From Hydractinia symbiolongicarpus (lineage: Eukaryota > Cnidaria > Hydrozoa > Anthoathecata > Hydractiniidae), in NCBI RefSeq assembly GCF_029227915.1, contig NC_079887.1, forward strand, positions 12,090,001 to 12,154,000: 64,000 bases of DNA, read 5' to 3'. The notes below the pieces were generated by a model. The model worked only from the letters and a program-made list of their open reading frames with translations, made no database searches and was not told the DNA's origin. Positions 12,601-26,500 of the stretch are shown here, piece by piece; the first letter of the stretch is position 1, and each line of letters begins with the position of its first letter. The translations under genes were made by a program, and so were the position numbers.

Positions 12601-14856
12601 ACGTATTTTCACTTTTAGCAAAAATATATATAACATGAAGAATGAAAATTTTTTTGTTGCAGCTAACTGTATTTGGCTACTTTCACTTTGTCTGAGATAG
12701 TTTATTTTTTAAAAGTGTGGGAATGATTGAAGCAATAAGCTACCATTTTGGCTCACAGATAGAGATATTATATTTAAAATGTCACTATAAAAAGGATTTT
12801 TCTAGTTATAAAAATTTTAATGACATCTTGGCATTGGCGAAAGCTTACATATGTGGATATGTATGTTTTTGTCTTTTCTGACTTCGCAATACCACTGCTC
12901 ACTCCTATTTATAGAAATAAAAAAAGAATAAAAAAATAAATTTATGATATATATTTCTAAATTTGCACCTTCAAGTTTGGAAGCTAAAGACAAATAAAAT
13001 TTTAAAAGATAAAACTGGTGTGTAAAAGTATCTTTAGCAAATTTCGTGTGATAAGCTTTTTTGGGAAAAAATGTTTTCAAGAAAGGAATCTTAGTAAATG
13101 AGTAATTTTGTATGCTGCTATGCCATCATTGTTATTGTTCTACAAATTTAAATGTTTGAACAGGGGTATTGGTGAATCATCACCAGCCAAAGAAGCTCGG
13201 TGCAAACTTCAGTCACTCAATAATCGCCTTTTTGAAGAATTGTGCTCTGATGTTTATGATGAAGTTGATCGTCGAGAAAATGATGCAGGTAACTATGGAA
13301 ATTATCGAATCGCTAATGTTGTACCATTGTAAAATTCTTAATGGGAGCTATAGTGCATTTTTTTAAATTTTATATATATACTGTAAATTCTTTTTGTCAC
13401 AAATAATTATTTCAATTGGAAATATTCGAGACCCTCTTATATAATCCAGGCAAAGATGTAACTGCTGCTATTTTATGGAAGAATAAGCACTAGATGACTT
13501 TAGATACATGTCTAATTTTTGATATTATTACAGTGTATGTTGTGCCTATGGACAGATAAGTTGACCACAAACAGGTAGAACTGACATCATCTCCTGTGTC
13601 AGTAACCTTAATAAAGCTACAAACTAAATTAGTCAATGTCACAAAATTTTTTGGTAAAATATTCAATGAGTTAGTATGTTATTTTTACGTGGTTTATTTC
13701 TAAATACACATTTAGTTTGGCTTGCAACTCAGCATCATCGAAAATTAGTTAGCGACCATACAGCTGTCCCATTTCTTCCAGTTAATCCTGATTTTACCTC
13801 TACCAGAAATCAGGTAGCTGATACTTCAAATAAACAGTTATTTTTTTTAAGTTTCTCCTTACTCTGCTTTTGATTTGTTTTTATTTTGAATTTTTATTTT
13901 CCGCCACCATTTTTAGGGCCGCCAAAAACTTGCACGTTTCAATGCTTTGGAGTTTGCAACTCTTATAGTTGATATTTTACATGATGCAAAAAGGAGAGAA
14001 GGTCTTAACATACAAAACCAATCTGCAGGTAACTTTTTTTTTATATTTGCTGTTAATGCAAACTCAATTAAATGTGAATGCTCCTGTGAACTTTCTACTG
14101 TCCAATGTTTAGGATGTCAGCATTTAAATGGGTTTTATTACACTTTTAATGTCCTTGAATAACTTTATTAATTTTTTTTCACAAGTAGGGACCTATAACT
14201 TAAATTTAAACATTACTGGGTTTGTGCCTCTGTAATTTTCACACATCACATTGTACGAAAGGTCTGTCACTAGGAATTGAGATGTCTTTAAATGAAGTGG
14301 AATACCCTTGCATTGTGAATCCTTGCGAGATTGAAAAATTGTGACTTAAAAAAGACTTTTTTAGCTGATAAAAATTAAAAATCTTAGTTTATTTCAACTC
14401 ATCCTGGCATTTTCTGTGGTGAACAACTTAAGTGTAATGATTTTTAGGTGTTGTAGAGCAATTAAAAAGAAATGGAGGAGAGCAATTAAAAAGAGATGAT
14501 CTGGAACCTGATTATGATGATGTAGCAGACGATGATGAAGCTGATGTAGTGGTTAGTAGTGTTTCTCTGTTGTATTATGGTTTCAAATTGACTTTATGAA
14601 GTAATATGTAGTAATATTTAGTAGTAGCATTAATCTAATTTTGTTGATGTTGGCACATTGAAAAAACAACATTAATTGATTTTGGTTTATGTAATGGCTT
14701 TGAACTTCATTTGGAATGGTGCCTGATTAAATTTAATGTCTTTTTTTAAAAAAAAATATGAACTTCAATAAAAGCTACTTCATCTAATGACATCACTTAA
14801 CATTATAAATATCGTTATAAATATTTGTTTTTTAATATAAAGTTAGTGCTTTTAAA

Positions 14857-14895
<39 letters not shown>

Positions 14896-17800
14896 TATGT
14901 ATAATAGAGTCTTGATAGCATTGCTGGAAGACGTTTGCTGGGTAAACCACTTGCTTGTGGAATAAAAACTCTAATCGATATTCAGGTAACACAAAAATTC
15001 TAATAATTTTGTGATAAGAATACTGATATGATGTGTTAAAATTTAAATTAGAATAATACTTTTAAAGGATGCCTTTACATATATGTTTTTAATAAAAGAA
15101 ACATGGACTCAGCCTTATTTCAGTGATGCTTTCTTCAATGGTATCTATATTATAATACACGTATACACATTGGGTATTATGTTACGCAGAGTGGTGCCGC
15201 AAGTAGTAGCGAGACACACGTAATGCGGTATAAACAGGAAGGGCGAATGTGTGGAATTTTCTGCAGGCGACTGGCTAAGTTTCATATTTTTGAATTTTGA
15301 GAGTTGAACATATTTTTCATTTTGTTGTTGTTTATATGTTTTGTTATTGTTGTATGCTTTTCTGGTCAGAATACATGCGCAATGTAATTGTACAAAAGTT
15401 AAATAAGTGCTCAGGTCACATAATTGGTATTTTACAGTATCTCAAAAATGCATTTCAGCGAGTTTTTTTTTTTTTCTGTTAAGGAATTAATCCAATGTCT
15501 CTCAATAGCTTGTGGTATCTCAAAAAAATTATAGGCATGTTTCTTGCATTAAAAACAAGCATGTAAGGCTTATTATTACTTGTGATTTTCATGTTATTAA
15601 CCCCTTACTGCGCAGTCTTACGATCTTGCAGTCACAGGGTTGCATAAGCTGGTGAATGTTTTGCAACTATGGTTACCTATATTGTTGCAAATTTCTAAAA
15701 ATAATTCTGATTTTGTTTTTAAAACTACTCTTTAGTAAAGGATTGATTAACTCATGTTTAAAAACCTCTCTCATCTCTCAGCTACTTAAATACTAACCAT
15801 CTAATTTTAAAAACTTGTTAGGAGGAGTATGATTATGACGTACCAGTGGATTGTTATGACAGGTTTAAGGTAACTAACAACTGCTGCTTTTCGTAGGCTT
15901 TTTCAGAAAGGTAGGTGTGACGCAAGAGCGCATACACCAATGGTTTAAGCGTGTTCTGCTTAGTGTTGGTTGGTTTCTCTTAAAGTTGTTTCCATGTGTT
16001 ATCTAGCGTTGGTATATCATTTTGATTTTGAGTGGTGAGAATATGCGTGTGCTATTACACTCCTCTTCTGAAAAAGCCTTTTTTCCTTTTACTGGAATTC
16101 ATAGTGAAACAGAACTAAGATAACTGCAAAAAAATTTTATAAATTTATAAAATATTTATAAACTACCCTAGAGCACAAAACACTGTAGCTTTTTTTGCAA
16201 TTTTTAAATATTGAATTCTTAATAAAAAATAGTGAGCACATAGGACTCGCAAAGTAGAGGTGTAGACCATGTATATACATGGTTTAAAACTCTACTTTGC
16301 TTTTTAAGATTTATCTTTTACCAATTTTTTTAATATTAAAAACTAAAATTTTATGGAGACACTCTGTTCAGAAAATTCTTCCTATCACTATAAATATCCT
16401 ATTCTTAACCATATTTTCATCTCAAGATGCCCTGTGAACAATTTAAATTATTTTTTTCCATTAGCGTTACCATGTATGCAGTCATGGTGACACAATGTGT
16501 AAATTCACTTTGAATAGTACATCTGATTCATTTTTACATCTATTTTACATGTAAAACACCATATTTTTTCAATTTATCTAAGCGGTATATTACTACTGTA
16601 TTTAAACTCCTTTACAGAGTGTACAGATAAATGATAATGCATTGTATGTTTTTGTCTGGGTTGTTTAAACGTTGTAGGGTCAGTTCATTCATTAAATGTT
16701 TGGAACTTGCGGCTTTGCTTACTCGCTAATTTTTTATATGTTTTTATTTCTTAACAGCCGACTGATGCATCAGAAAGGGATGCTGGTTCGGAACCAAAGG
16801 TAATTTGCTTTTTTAAATTCTTAATAAACCAACAAATAACCATATGATTGGTCTTTTCACACTGAAAGTTTTGTTAACTCTAAATTTTTATGATTTTTTT
16901 TGCCACAGATTTCTTGCCATGCATTAAAGGCCATTTTGCCACCTGTCGCTTTTACGTTGACTAAGTTTAGCACTACTGAAAAGGGAAATTTAATTTCGAG
17001 TTATGACCAATAGATAGCATGTCGGTATTTCAGACTTTCTCTGACGTATATGCACATCGTTCGACGTCTAATGACTGCCCTTCTCCAACGATGAAAATCT
17101 TAAATCTACTTATTACCTGTTTAATCTTCTTATTCAGAGGAGCAGACAACTGGAAAAGTTAGGGAACTTAAAATGCATTAAAGAACTTCTATCCATGAAA
17201 ACTAGGAAATCTTAATATTATTTTTTATTGTATATCTGCTATCGTCAGCCTTGAAAATAGATTGATAAAAAAATTAACATATCTTGGGCAAAACTCAGTC
17301 AGAAGGCTGCTAGCATTGTTGAAAAGACTTGTAACAACTGGAATTGTTAGGTTGTAGAAAATCATGATGGGTTGACATTGTTTGATAACTGACCCGAATC
17401 TTCTTTCTTCACATAATTATTTTAAATCTTCTAAATAATTCACCTCGACAGTTTTTCTTGTAAAAGCTGAGGCATCAAAAATTTATGGGACAAAGTATAC
17501 AAAACTTGTAGTATAAATAAAAAAAAATGAAGCGCCATTTTGGTAGAAACAACATTCAAGGTCGCTGGTCTTCATAAAGTTTGTTTTCGCAGATTAAACG
17601 AAAACCTGTTGTTGTTGTTCTGCCCAGCTGTTATCGATGATAAGAAAACTAAGTGAAACATGTAGAAACTGCTTGAGAATCTTTTCTTAACAAATAAGCT
17701 TCATACGCGTGGAATATTTTGTTCACTAACACAAAAATGTTCGTGAAATCAGCTAAATCAGCTTTTTATTGTGAACGTTGTTCAGAATCACCAAAAGAGG

Positions 17801-20800
17801 TAAAATTGAACTTAGTATATTACCACTCTTCGTGCTTTTTTTTAAATTTAATTTCGTCTTTAATAATATTTTCTTTGTGAAAAGCATCCTTACTTAGGTG
17901 GACGTGACTAATGTTACTACAAACTGCAGTGCTCTTGTGTTTTTCTAATATCGTGTTTCTTTAACATTTCACTGTACCCATGTTTTTTTTCTCTTCAAGT
18001 AACTCATATGGCGTGTAGAGTTGCTTTTAAGTAGAGCTTATGTTTTTTCTTTATCTTGTGTAAAAATTATCAGCTGCCTTCAATCCTTTTCTACTTTTAA
18101 TTAGTTTATTTATGGTGACGCATTCAACTTTAATATTTGTTTGTTAAACTTCGATCTTGATACGTTTTTTCTACAATGGCCTGAATAATGAAAACGCAAA
18201 TTACCGATTGGGACGATACTATAGACAGATTTCGTTATTCACTGGAAGATATTAGTATATGTTATCTCTTCATTAAAGGCTAATGACTCACAATAAAGCG
18301 AATTAAGTAGAACAGAGTTTCATTTTATCGACTTGTCGTAACGAAACGATCATGTATTATCTAACATAAAACGGAATCACATTTATAATGGTGGTGTGTA
18401 ATGTGTGTGTGTGTGTGTGATGTACCAAAATTTAACCATGGAGATATGTTGTCATTCGTTGTGTTGTACAACAACTTGTTGACAGTTATAAGGGTGGACG
18501 TTGTTAGTAAACCGATTTATTAAAGTACATCTTGTTGGCTTTTAGCTTGATTAAAAAAAAATAATTTTTATTTCTTTGTATATTTTTTGTCTTTAGTTTT
18601 TTCAATCTTATAATGTATAATGCTTCTCGTTCTGTTTGTTTCATTGGTTGTTTGTGTTTGTTTGTTTATATTTATTTGTTTATTATTTGCTTTATTAGTT
18701 TGTTATTCGCTTTCTTTATTTTGCTTCGTGTGTCCTGATATATTGTGCACGTCACGCAGCCTTTCACGTATTCGTGAGCACCTGGGCAGCCATATGTATA
18801 ATATTGACATGTCTTAAGTAAGCTAATTAACGCTAATGAGATAATCATTGTGCGTATTCAGAGTGTAATCATAAATTAGTTGAGAGCAGGCTAGCTGTCA
18901 TGATAGGAAAGTGATGTAACGTTTGTTTATCCTTTTACATTTAAAATGTGTCCCTTCATTAAAATGATCTTTCAGATGACGAGTTACACTTCTGTGTGTT
19001 TGTTTACTTTCGTCTGGTTGTTTGTTTGTTTTTTATTTGTTTGTTTATCGGTTTGTTTATTTGTTTCGTTTTTTATTTATTTTGCTCATGCCTTCTCTTA
19101 TTTATCTTTGGCAGATGGATGTCGCTTAGCAACATACTGATAACAAGTGTTTTCTTTCTGTTAATCAGCTTTCCCACAAAGTTTGTTTACATTTTCTAAA
19201 ATGTCAAATTCTCGTCATTTCTTTAACTTGAGCTGCATTCATAGTTGTTGCGCTTGTGTTTTGAGAGAGTAAGAGAGGGATGCGTGAGTAAGAAAACGCT
19301 GAAAGTAATAAGGTTTGAAAGAGTTAAGTCGTAGTTCCTTTCCGTTACTTTGTCAAAGACTCGCATTTTCTAGCATCAATTTCTGCTTCAGATATTTTTC
19401 GTCCGCATATTAGATACATAAAAAATCATAAAAACGTCATACCTGTCCAAAAGTACTTGAGCTGATGAAAACAATGGAAGAGGAGAAGCTGGGGTTTTAT
19501 CGGACATCAAGTGACGTGGGTTATTACATTGGCGATATAAACAAGAAAAAAGGTTCTGAAATGTGGGGGAAATATTACTTGAACCAGTTGGTTAGTACGT
19601 TGTGCTAATTCGATCACATTGCGATAAGTATTTTTCGGGAATCGTATATGTTACGATGCATGCGTAAAGCAGTGAAATTTATGTTACTGCCGCACGAGAT
19701 TTTTCTGTTTATATGCTTTCCGTTGGTTTAAGCTTCAAATTTTTTTTAAAAATTTTTGTTTAGGGAAAGGTTCATGATTTACAGGAGCAGAATCACAGTC
19801 TTGGTCAAGAAGTAAATCTTCTAAGATCAATGGTAAAAACTTCTTCGTATTTTTCTTGTTTTGGTTTTGGACTCAACCTAGGTCTTTCTTTACCCTGTTT
19901 TGTTTTACTTCCATTGAAAGGGTGTTTCTCACGTTCATCTACTATTAAATAGTTCTTTATTTCTCCCGCGTTTTACTGTCTCATTTTAGGCCCGTTGTGA
20001 TGTCAAGTGAACATGAACAATAGTAAACGTGTCAAACACATATCTTATATTTTATAGGTTCAGAAACTGATGCAGGAGAATGCAGCACTTCGTGCCCAGG
20101 TCGCGCAAGTGTTGCTAGAACGCGATGATTTAGAACGAAGATTGGAAGTGAGCACAGTAAGTTGGAAATTTGTTTTGTTTACATGCGCAATTCAAGGAGA
20201 CGCATGCGCACACAAATTGACTTTGCTATTTGTATTATCCGTGGTATTCGTACTGGATATTACGCCCCTATCCTTAAAGTAACTGAGAAACGCCCTTCTT
20301 ACAAAGGCTATTCAACTTTGTTACTTATTGCTACTTTGTTACTCAACGATGCTTAGAAGAATTCTGTAAATGTCGTGTTTACGCCCGGTTCTTAATTACA
20401 GTTATTTTAACAGAGTTAAGAAAGTACAAGCTTAGAAAGGTTCGCTGGGACGGTACGACCCTATTATTTTGACCGCCTCCCTTACAGGTGAAGAGTGTAA
20501 GATGCGTGGGTAAGGGATACATAGCTAGTGATGCGGTTTTTCAGACCTCGTTCTTGTTCTGTTTAGACGCAACAATATGATCGACCTAAAAACAACCAAC
20601 TCAGCGATATTCCACAGGTCAAACTTCCCGAGTCGTACGACAAATCTAATGTTTCAATGACGTCATTTGAGCGTATGGACGGTACCACAGACCCGTCATT
20701 GCCGCGTTATCGGTCAAAAGCTAATTACGATAACGTTCCGTCAACAACAGGTAATATTTAAACTGTACTATGAAATGCTGCAACATCTTTCAACAATCCT

Positions 20801-22646
20801 TCATAAACGTCTCATGTCGCACTCAAAAATAAACTAAGTTGTCGTGTAAGCAAGTTTCACATGACTTCATGTGTTTGTGACACCTGTCAAATAATTCATT
20901 GTCAAATCCCGTCTACTATGTGTTACGTGACTGTCACATGACTTTAGGTGGTGAGCTGGAACAACCAGAATCGTCTGAAGAATCGGCCGCCTATCGTACG
21001 GAAGACGATGTCGAGTTTGCAGCTGAAACAGGACCTTCGCAAGATGATATTGTAAATGCGACTGAACAAATTACAAAGAAGATACAAGAACTTCTGCAGG
21101 CTGCGCAAGTTGGGCAGAATAACAAGTAAACTTTTGTTAGCGTTTTATAAAAGTAGTTTTGCGTTCGTTCGTTCGTTTGTTTGTTCGTTCGTTTGTTTGT
21201 TTTTTTTATTTCTGCTCGTTCGTGTCAAGTTAACGTCGAGAAGTAGATAATTTCAAACAGTATCTGTGCTCAGTATTCCCATTCTCACCCGAATTTAATT
21301 CGCAAACCCTAACGAACCGTCAAGTTTTCCTACTAGTGTTGTACTAACTGAGTGTACTACATGCGAAGGTTATAATGACAGTCGAGTTAACATTCGAATT
21401 ATTTCAGGCTTATAAAGCAATCGCATCGATATTTTTTTTGCCTTTCTAAGCAGTTATTGACAAGTTCAACCCAATAGTTATACTAACACTTTTCTTTTAG
21501 GTATGTCAATTGTTCCAGTAATATTTCTGCTGCAGTCAATGACATGGCTAATCTTTTTCCCAAGGTACAGTTTCTAGTATACTTTTTTAAATCGAACTAA
21601 AGGATGAGAGAATACACGATTTTATATGTGGCTCAGTTGCTAAGTGTTGAGGATGATATTTGGATAAAAAACTAAGAAACTTGTCAGTCTGATAATTGAT
21701 AAGTTATAGGCAAACCAAAGCTTTAACCAGAATAATTTAACAAGCAACCTGCAAAAACTGCTTTTATATATTGTGACAGAGTGATACTTATCACAAAACA
21801 AATTAAAGATTAGCATTATTTTATTTTGTTGTTACTCCTCTAAAAATATGATGTATTAAATATATCAAATTAATATCGTGAAAATTGAAGAAAACATACG
21901 GGTGTCAACAGTTGGCTAAAAGGTTTTAATTAAAAGCTTTCTTTGTGAAATTTCCATGCTCCTACGTTTCTAAGATCAGAATTTATTACATTTTCTATTT
22001 AGGGAGTTTAATGTGGTGCTTTTAATCCATGTATAATATTTCACATTTTATAATTTTTACATCATCAACAAATGGGTGAAAAATGGGTGGTTGAAAATAT
22101 AAGATACTAGTTCTAAAAGTATTTAATTTTGAGTTTAGGCGGAATGTTTTATAACCTTATTGAAGTCTAAGTTTTCTCAACTTCGAAAAGAGATCTATTT
22201 AAACACATATGAGCATACTCTCGAATTGCAATATACAAAAGTCGTTTTTAACATCATAGTTATAACAAACTAGTCGTTAACCCGTCATGAGAATCCACGG
22301 TAATTTACCAGTCATGGAAATCCAGGACAATCTACCCGTCATGGAAATCCATCGACAAATAACCCGTCGTGAACATTTATCGGCAATTTACCCGTCAGGA
22401 AAATTGACGGGAATTTACCCACCTTTTCTCGCAACTACCATCTTTCGTTTTTTTATTTAGCATCCGAGCTCAGAAAGTGTCCGCATGGCACTGCGGTTAA
22501 TGATCACCAGTGCAGCCAGGTTACAAGTTGAATGTCGAAGCAGTTCGTTAGATCAAGCTATGTTAACGCAACAGGTTATTCAATGTGCATACGATATCGC
22601 AAAAGCAGCGAAACATTTGGTAACGACCTACAATAACTCGTTATAA
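9608..22646 (+). CDS. GIT: GIT-family ARF GTPase-activating protein (G protein-coupled receptor kinase interactor)
   Basis: There are nineteen exons: 9608-9671, 9792-9925, 10055-10167, 10902-11010, 11129-11215, 11772-12043, 13164-13288, 13716-13813, 13917-14028, 14448-14551, 14908-14985, 15822-15869, 16758-16799, 19764-19832, 20058-20156, 20567-20750, 20948-21125, 21501-21564 and 22461-22646. All phases close, giving 721 residues (vertebrate GIT1 is about 760). The N-terminal ArfGAP zinc finger uses C15, C18, C35 and C38, with the catalytic arginine at R43 in CSVHRSLGRH. Next come ankyrin repeats (about 135-240), then Spa2-homology repeats containing NRLFEELCSDVYDEVDRREN and RQKLARFNALEFATLIVDIL. 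A coiled coil follows (about 463-518), then a C-terminal paxillin-binding helical bundle ending in VIQCAYDIAKAAKHL. By family knowledge it inactivates ARF6 and scaffolds PIX/PAK and paxillin at focal and endosomal sites. The acidic exons 10-13 are less certain. A further open stretch at 19454-19590 could be an extra or alternative exon but does not match phase. Confidence 0.93.
14859..14893. repeat. (AAT)n microsatellite
   Basis: About eleven uninterrupted TAA/AAT units lie shortly before exon 11 (14908) of the GIT gene. Length polymorphism is expected so close to the acceptor. Confidence 0.9.
18402..18419. repeat. (GT)n microsatellite
   Basis: About nine GT units lie in the large 3 kb GIT intron between exons 13 and 14. 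The same intron also has stretches rich in TTTG (about 18640-18720 and 18990-19080). No exon is recognised in them. Confidence 0.85.
22275..22425. repeat. degenerate tandem repeat, about 30-35 bp unit, five copies
   Basis: The phrase CCCGTCATGGAAATCCA followed by an AATTTA-type spacer recurs about five times with substitutions. It ends shortly before the acceptor of the last GIT exon (22461). I see no coding potential. Confidence 0.7.
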
Positions 22647-23552
22647 TTTGGAAAGAGAATATTTAAATGAAGTGATGTTGCTATGCAATGGTAGTAGATG
22701 CGATTACTAAATCGATTAAATATAGTGAAATAGAGAAGAACATTGAACATATATAAAAAAGTTGCAGTAATGGAGAGCAGCCTGTGTAAAATATTCCACT
22801 TCTCAACAATGCGTACAGTTTTCTCGAGTTAAACGTTACGTATTAATTGCCACGTGACGTTTCCCATTGGCCGAGCGATATGACGTGACGTTTGCCATTG
22901 GCTGAGCTCTATCACGTGACTTTCCATTGATTGAGTGATGCGGTAGCCAATGTATCGCTAATTTTTTCTAGCATTTTATCACGTTACAATCTCACCACGT
23001 GACCAGCGCAATTATAATTTCCCGACGCAATTAACATATAGTAGCTTACAAATAATTTATTATTAGATTTCGTTGTATTTTGTTATTGTTTAATTATATG
23101 GATTTTTTTATATTAATTTTACGGCTGGAGTTTTTCTTTTCGGTTTGCGAAGGTTCGAGTCCTGGTAATTGGCAGTGAAAAGGTGAAAAATCTTAACTTT
23201 AGGGAGTCAAGATTTTTAAACTTAACACCTTTTGTGGGAGTCATCCTTCTAGAAATGAGGCGTATCATGAAATAAATGTTTATGTAACAAATAATTGAAA
23301 CATGAGACTATATTTCGTATTGTTGAATTTCCAAATTTAAAGTATCTGAGTACCTAAAGTTATTTTATTGTCTTTGCATGTGAACGTATAAAAGCTGCTC
23401 TGTTCATGTGTAAATCTAGAGAAAGTTCATCGCATATAAATGTACTCGCCAACTTCTGCGTACATACTTCCACGTACTTCTCTCACAAATTAGACTTTTC
23501 AAGGGTGTAGAAGGACATTATGAATGGGAGATCTGGGTGGATATAACCTGCA
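22647..23552. other. convergent spacer between GIT and gamma-glutamyltransferase
   Basis: This 906 bp stretch holds both 3' UTRs. A + strand AATAAA at 23271 and a - strand AATAAA (complement at 23365-23370) may serve GIT and the opposing gene respectively. The block at 22849-22945 is a separate repeat. GGTTCGAGTCC near 23152 resembles a tRNA B box, but no cloverleaf folds around it. Confidence 0.55.
22849..22945. repeat. three tandem copies carrying CACGTGAC / TGACGT / ATTGG motifs
   Basis: Three roughly 37 bp units of the form CACGTGACGTTTCCCATTGG then CYGAGYGATA occur back to back, with the third more diverged. Each unit pairs an E-box or CRE-like core with an inverted CCAAT box. Whether this is regulatory or just a repeat cannot be judged from sequence. 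Confidence 0.6.
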
Positions 23553-26500
23553 CTAGTAGCCTGCACTGTAGCTGTAAGTCCTTGGATCAGATTTCCCCAA
23601 TATTCTTCCTTTATCTTCGATATAAATTCCTTGTAAAGCAGTCACGTATACAATCACATCTTTATCAATTTTATGGCCTAACTTTCTAAGACCCTCAAGT
23701 ATATTTTCAGGTAACGAACGTGCTGGTTCAACTGATATGCCGATTCGATTTTGCTTTGTGTGTAGCCTGGGTCGAGTAATAGCTTCTCCTAATCCTTCAC
23801 CAAATGACGTCATATACAACAAGCCCTAAAAATCAAACAAACCTAAAGCAGTCTATGCAACTTCTTTCCTAAGGCCCCTCTTTTTTTCGATGGAAAGAGT
23901 AATAAGAAAGGATGGATGCCTTTGTCTTGAGCAAGAGTTTCTAAAAAACCTTCCCATGTGAGTATATATTTGAGCTTTGGGCTATTACAATAAATGTGCT
24001 GGAAAATCAACTTCATCCTCATTATATTAGGAATTTCTTTGCTTGTTCTTTAAAGAAGACGAACAAAAAAGGAGAAAGAACGAAACGAATTATTCTTACC
24101 TGTACCATGGCGGATATTATGAGTTTCCCGCCCGAAGATCCCAAGACGATTTTTACGTTTCCGTGCTTATCAGTGAGAATGGTAGGCGCCATTGATGACT
24201 GAGGTGTTTTATTTGGTTGTGGTATGTTCATCTGGTTGATTTGGTTAGAAGGCTTTGATATAATAAAATCTGTTATTTGATTGTTGAATAGGATTCCAGT
24301 TTTAGGCGACATAACGCGAGATCCGTACCTTGGTAATGAACAAAAAAAATGTTTAAACACTCACGTCGCTTGCTTTTTTCTGAAGCCACTACCTTGAAAC
24401 TGATATTGTTACCAATAACTAACTTTTTCAAGAACTACTTTTTACTACTAAGAATTTAGCACAATTTAAAGCAAAAAAGAGAAAGATTATCAATGAATAC
24501 AACAAACTTTTTCTTTAGTAAGGAAAATGCATTAAATCATCAACGAAGTATATCACGAATCTTTCGTGTGTAAAAAGCTTAAGGGGATTAGTTTTTGTGG
24601 CAATTAATTTTCGCGAGTTTTGTGAATTATTCGCGAAAATATTCCCCGCAATAGTTGAAAAAGGCTTGTTTTTACGTTTTACTAGATATAAAATATATGT
24701 GGAATTTAACTTCAGCAGTCTTTATGTTATGTCCCCTGCAAAAAAAACTCCTGAAAAACGGTATAAATTTAGAAACATAATTTCATCAAATTATTTTTCT
24801 GCGAAATTCCTTGACAACATTTTGTCAATATAACAATATGATTGACAAATCTTGACAATCTGGGGTGGTGACGGAACGATTATTCAGTCCTTCATGAGTA
24901 TAAAAAGTGCGCGTTCCCTATCACAAACAGTTGAAGATCTGAGTCTAAAAAAGTATTAGAAAAACATTGCTTGTACCACTTCCCAATCGTAGTTGTCATA
25001 GAAACAGCGTCACCGTTTGGTGCATAAACACTTATTTGCGATGTGCCGTAATCTGTAGGTTCTAGCCCATGACCATATGCTTTAAAATCTTGAATACCAT
25101 TGTCTTTGATTTTCTGTCGAACTGTGTCGGCATAAACTTTACTGGTCATGTTTTCTAACCACTAAAACACGAAGAAGAAATATAAGCGTCGTGACACTAG
25201 GAAGCAGTCTCGTTGTGGAACGTGTATTTACTGAGACTATAATTTTGCCGCTTCGTAATAACACCTGAGACTTTTGGTTAGATCTACTAAAGCTGTAGTT
25301 AAGTCTGATGGTAGGCTAGCAACTGATTCATGTTTATTTACATTAAAGAAAACAAAATGGCCGATAAAAAGGCCCTAAGTAACAAATACTTAGTGGTTCA
25401 GACACTAAGTTTTTGTATAGGAGAGCCGTTCCTATGTAGGTAACAGGCACTACAAGCACGACAAAATTCATTTGTCAGTGTTCGAAGCAGCCTTAGTTCT
25501 TAGGACCTTAACCTAACTTGTGCAGACGTCAGCGCGACCAGTTGGGACTACTACGCACCTTCCGAAGTGAAATATTTGCAACCTACTGGCTGCTTAGTAC
25601 TGGCCAAGTGACGCATGTTTTACCATTTTAGGTAACTTACCAAAAAAAAGATATTATGTCCAGAATTGTATTCTCGGTTACTTTTGTTTTAATCCAGAAC
25701 AACCTTGTTGCCAGGTCTTTTGTTTCTCGCAAACGCCGCACTTATTAGCAAATCTAACCATCTGATATACAAAAAGAGACAACGGATCGTGGGATCGAGG
25801 TTAAGTCAAGAATTGATACTTAAATCTTACTTTTTGCACATAATCTTTATCAATAAAAGCAGGATCTCCAATATTGGCTTTCTGAGCGTAGCCGAACTTT
25901 ATTGCTTCTAACATTCTGTGATACGTCAATACACTGCTGTTTCCATCTTTTAGATCATGTGGTTGAAAGTTATAACCTACGCAGAAAGGAATTAAAGTGG
26001 AAAATTTTGCGAAGAAGATTTAAATCTTTTTCAAAATGTAGATCCACATTGCGCGTGCACTTAGTCGAATATAGCGTGTAATAAGCCCTTAATCGATCGG
26101 CATCTATGTCTATATCCACTCATTTATTGGCTATCGGTGGCCTGTGGAGAAATCCACGGGTTCGCCCATCCTTTTTATACAGACAGAGCGACGGACGGAC
26201 AGATTTTTTTTCAGTGCTTAAAGTACAAACAGAGCTTGAAAATATTTTATGTAAATTTTTTATTTTTTACTTGATAAATAGTTCGCTAAGCAACTACAAG
26301 AAAAGGGAAAGAAAAAAGAATACATTAAAGCAGTTTAGAAAGACTTATCATACAATCAGTGCTTAATAAATCTCTCGGACTTATAAACTTGCTAAATGTC
26401 CTTTTAAAATGTTTTGTGACAAATAAATTTTGTGAACAATCATTTTAACGATTTTTGCGATTATTAATTTTTTTGACAACCGTAGCTGTTGATTATCCCT

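Noticed and set aside
17139-17214. Possible extra GIT exon after TTATTCAG
   Set aside because: It is open for about 25 codons, but its only GT donor leaves a phase that no neighbouring exon accepts.
18620-19199. Several 60-codon hydrophobic frames resembling membrane proteins
   Set aside because: They translate TTTG/TTTA-rich low-complexity sequence in a GIT intron.
23135-23175. tRNA gene suggested by GGTTCGAGTCC
   Set aside because: Only three T-stem pairs form and there is no A box or acceptor stem at the expected distance.
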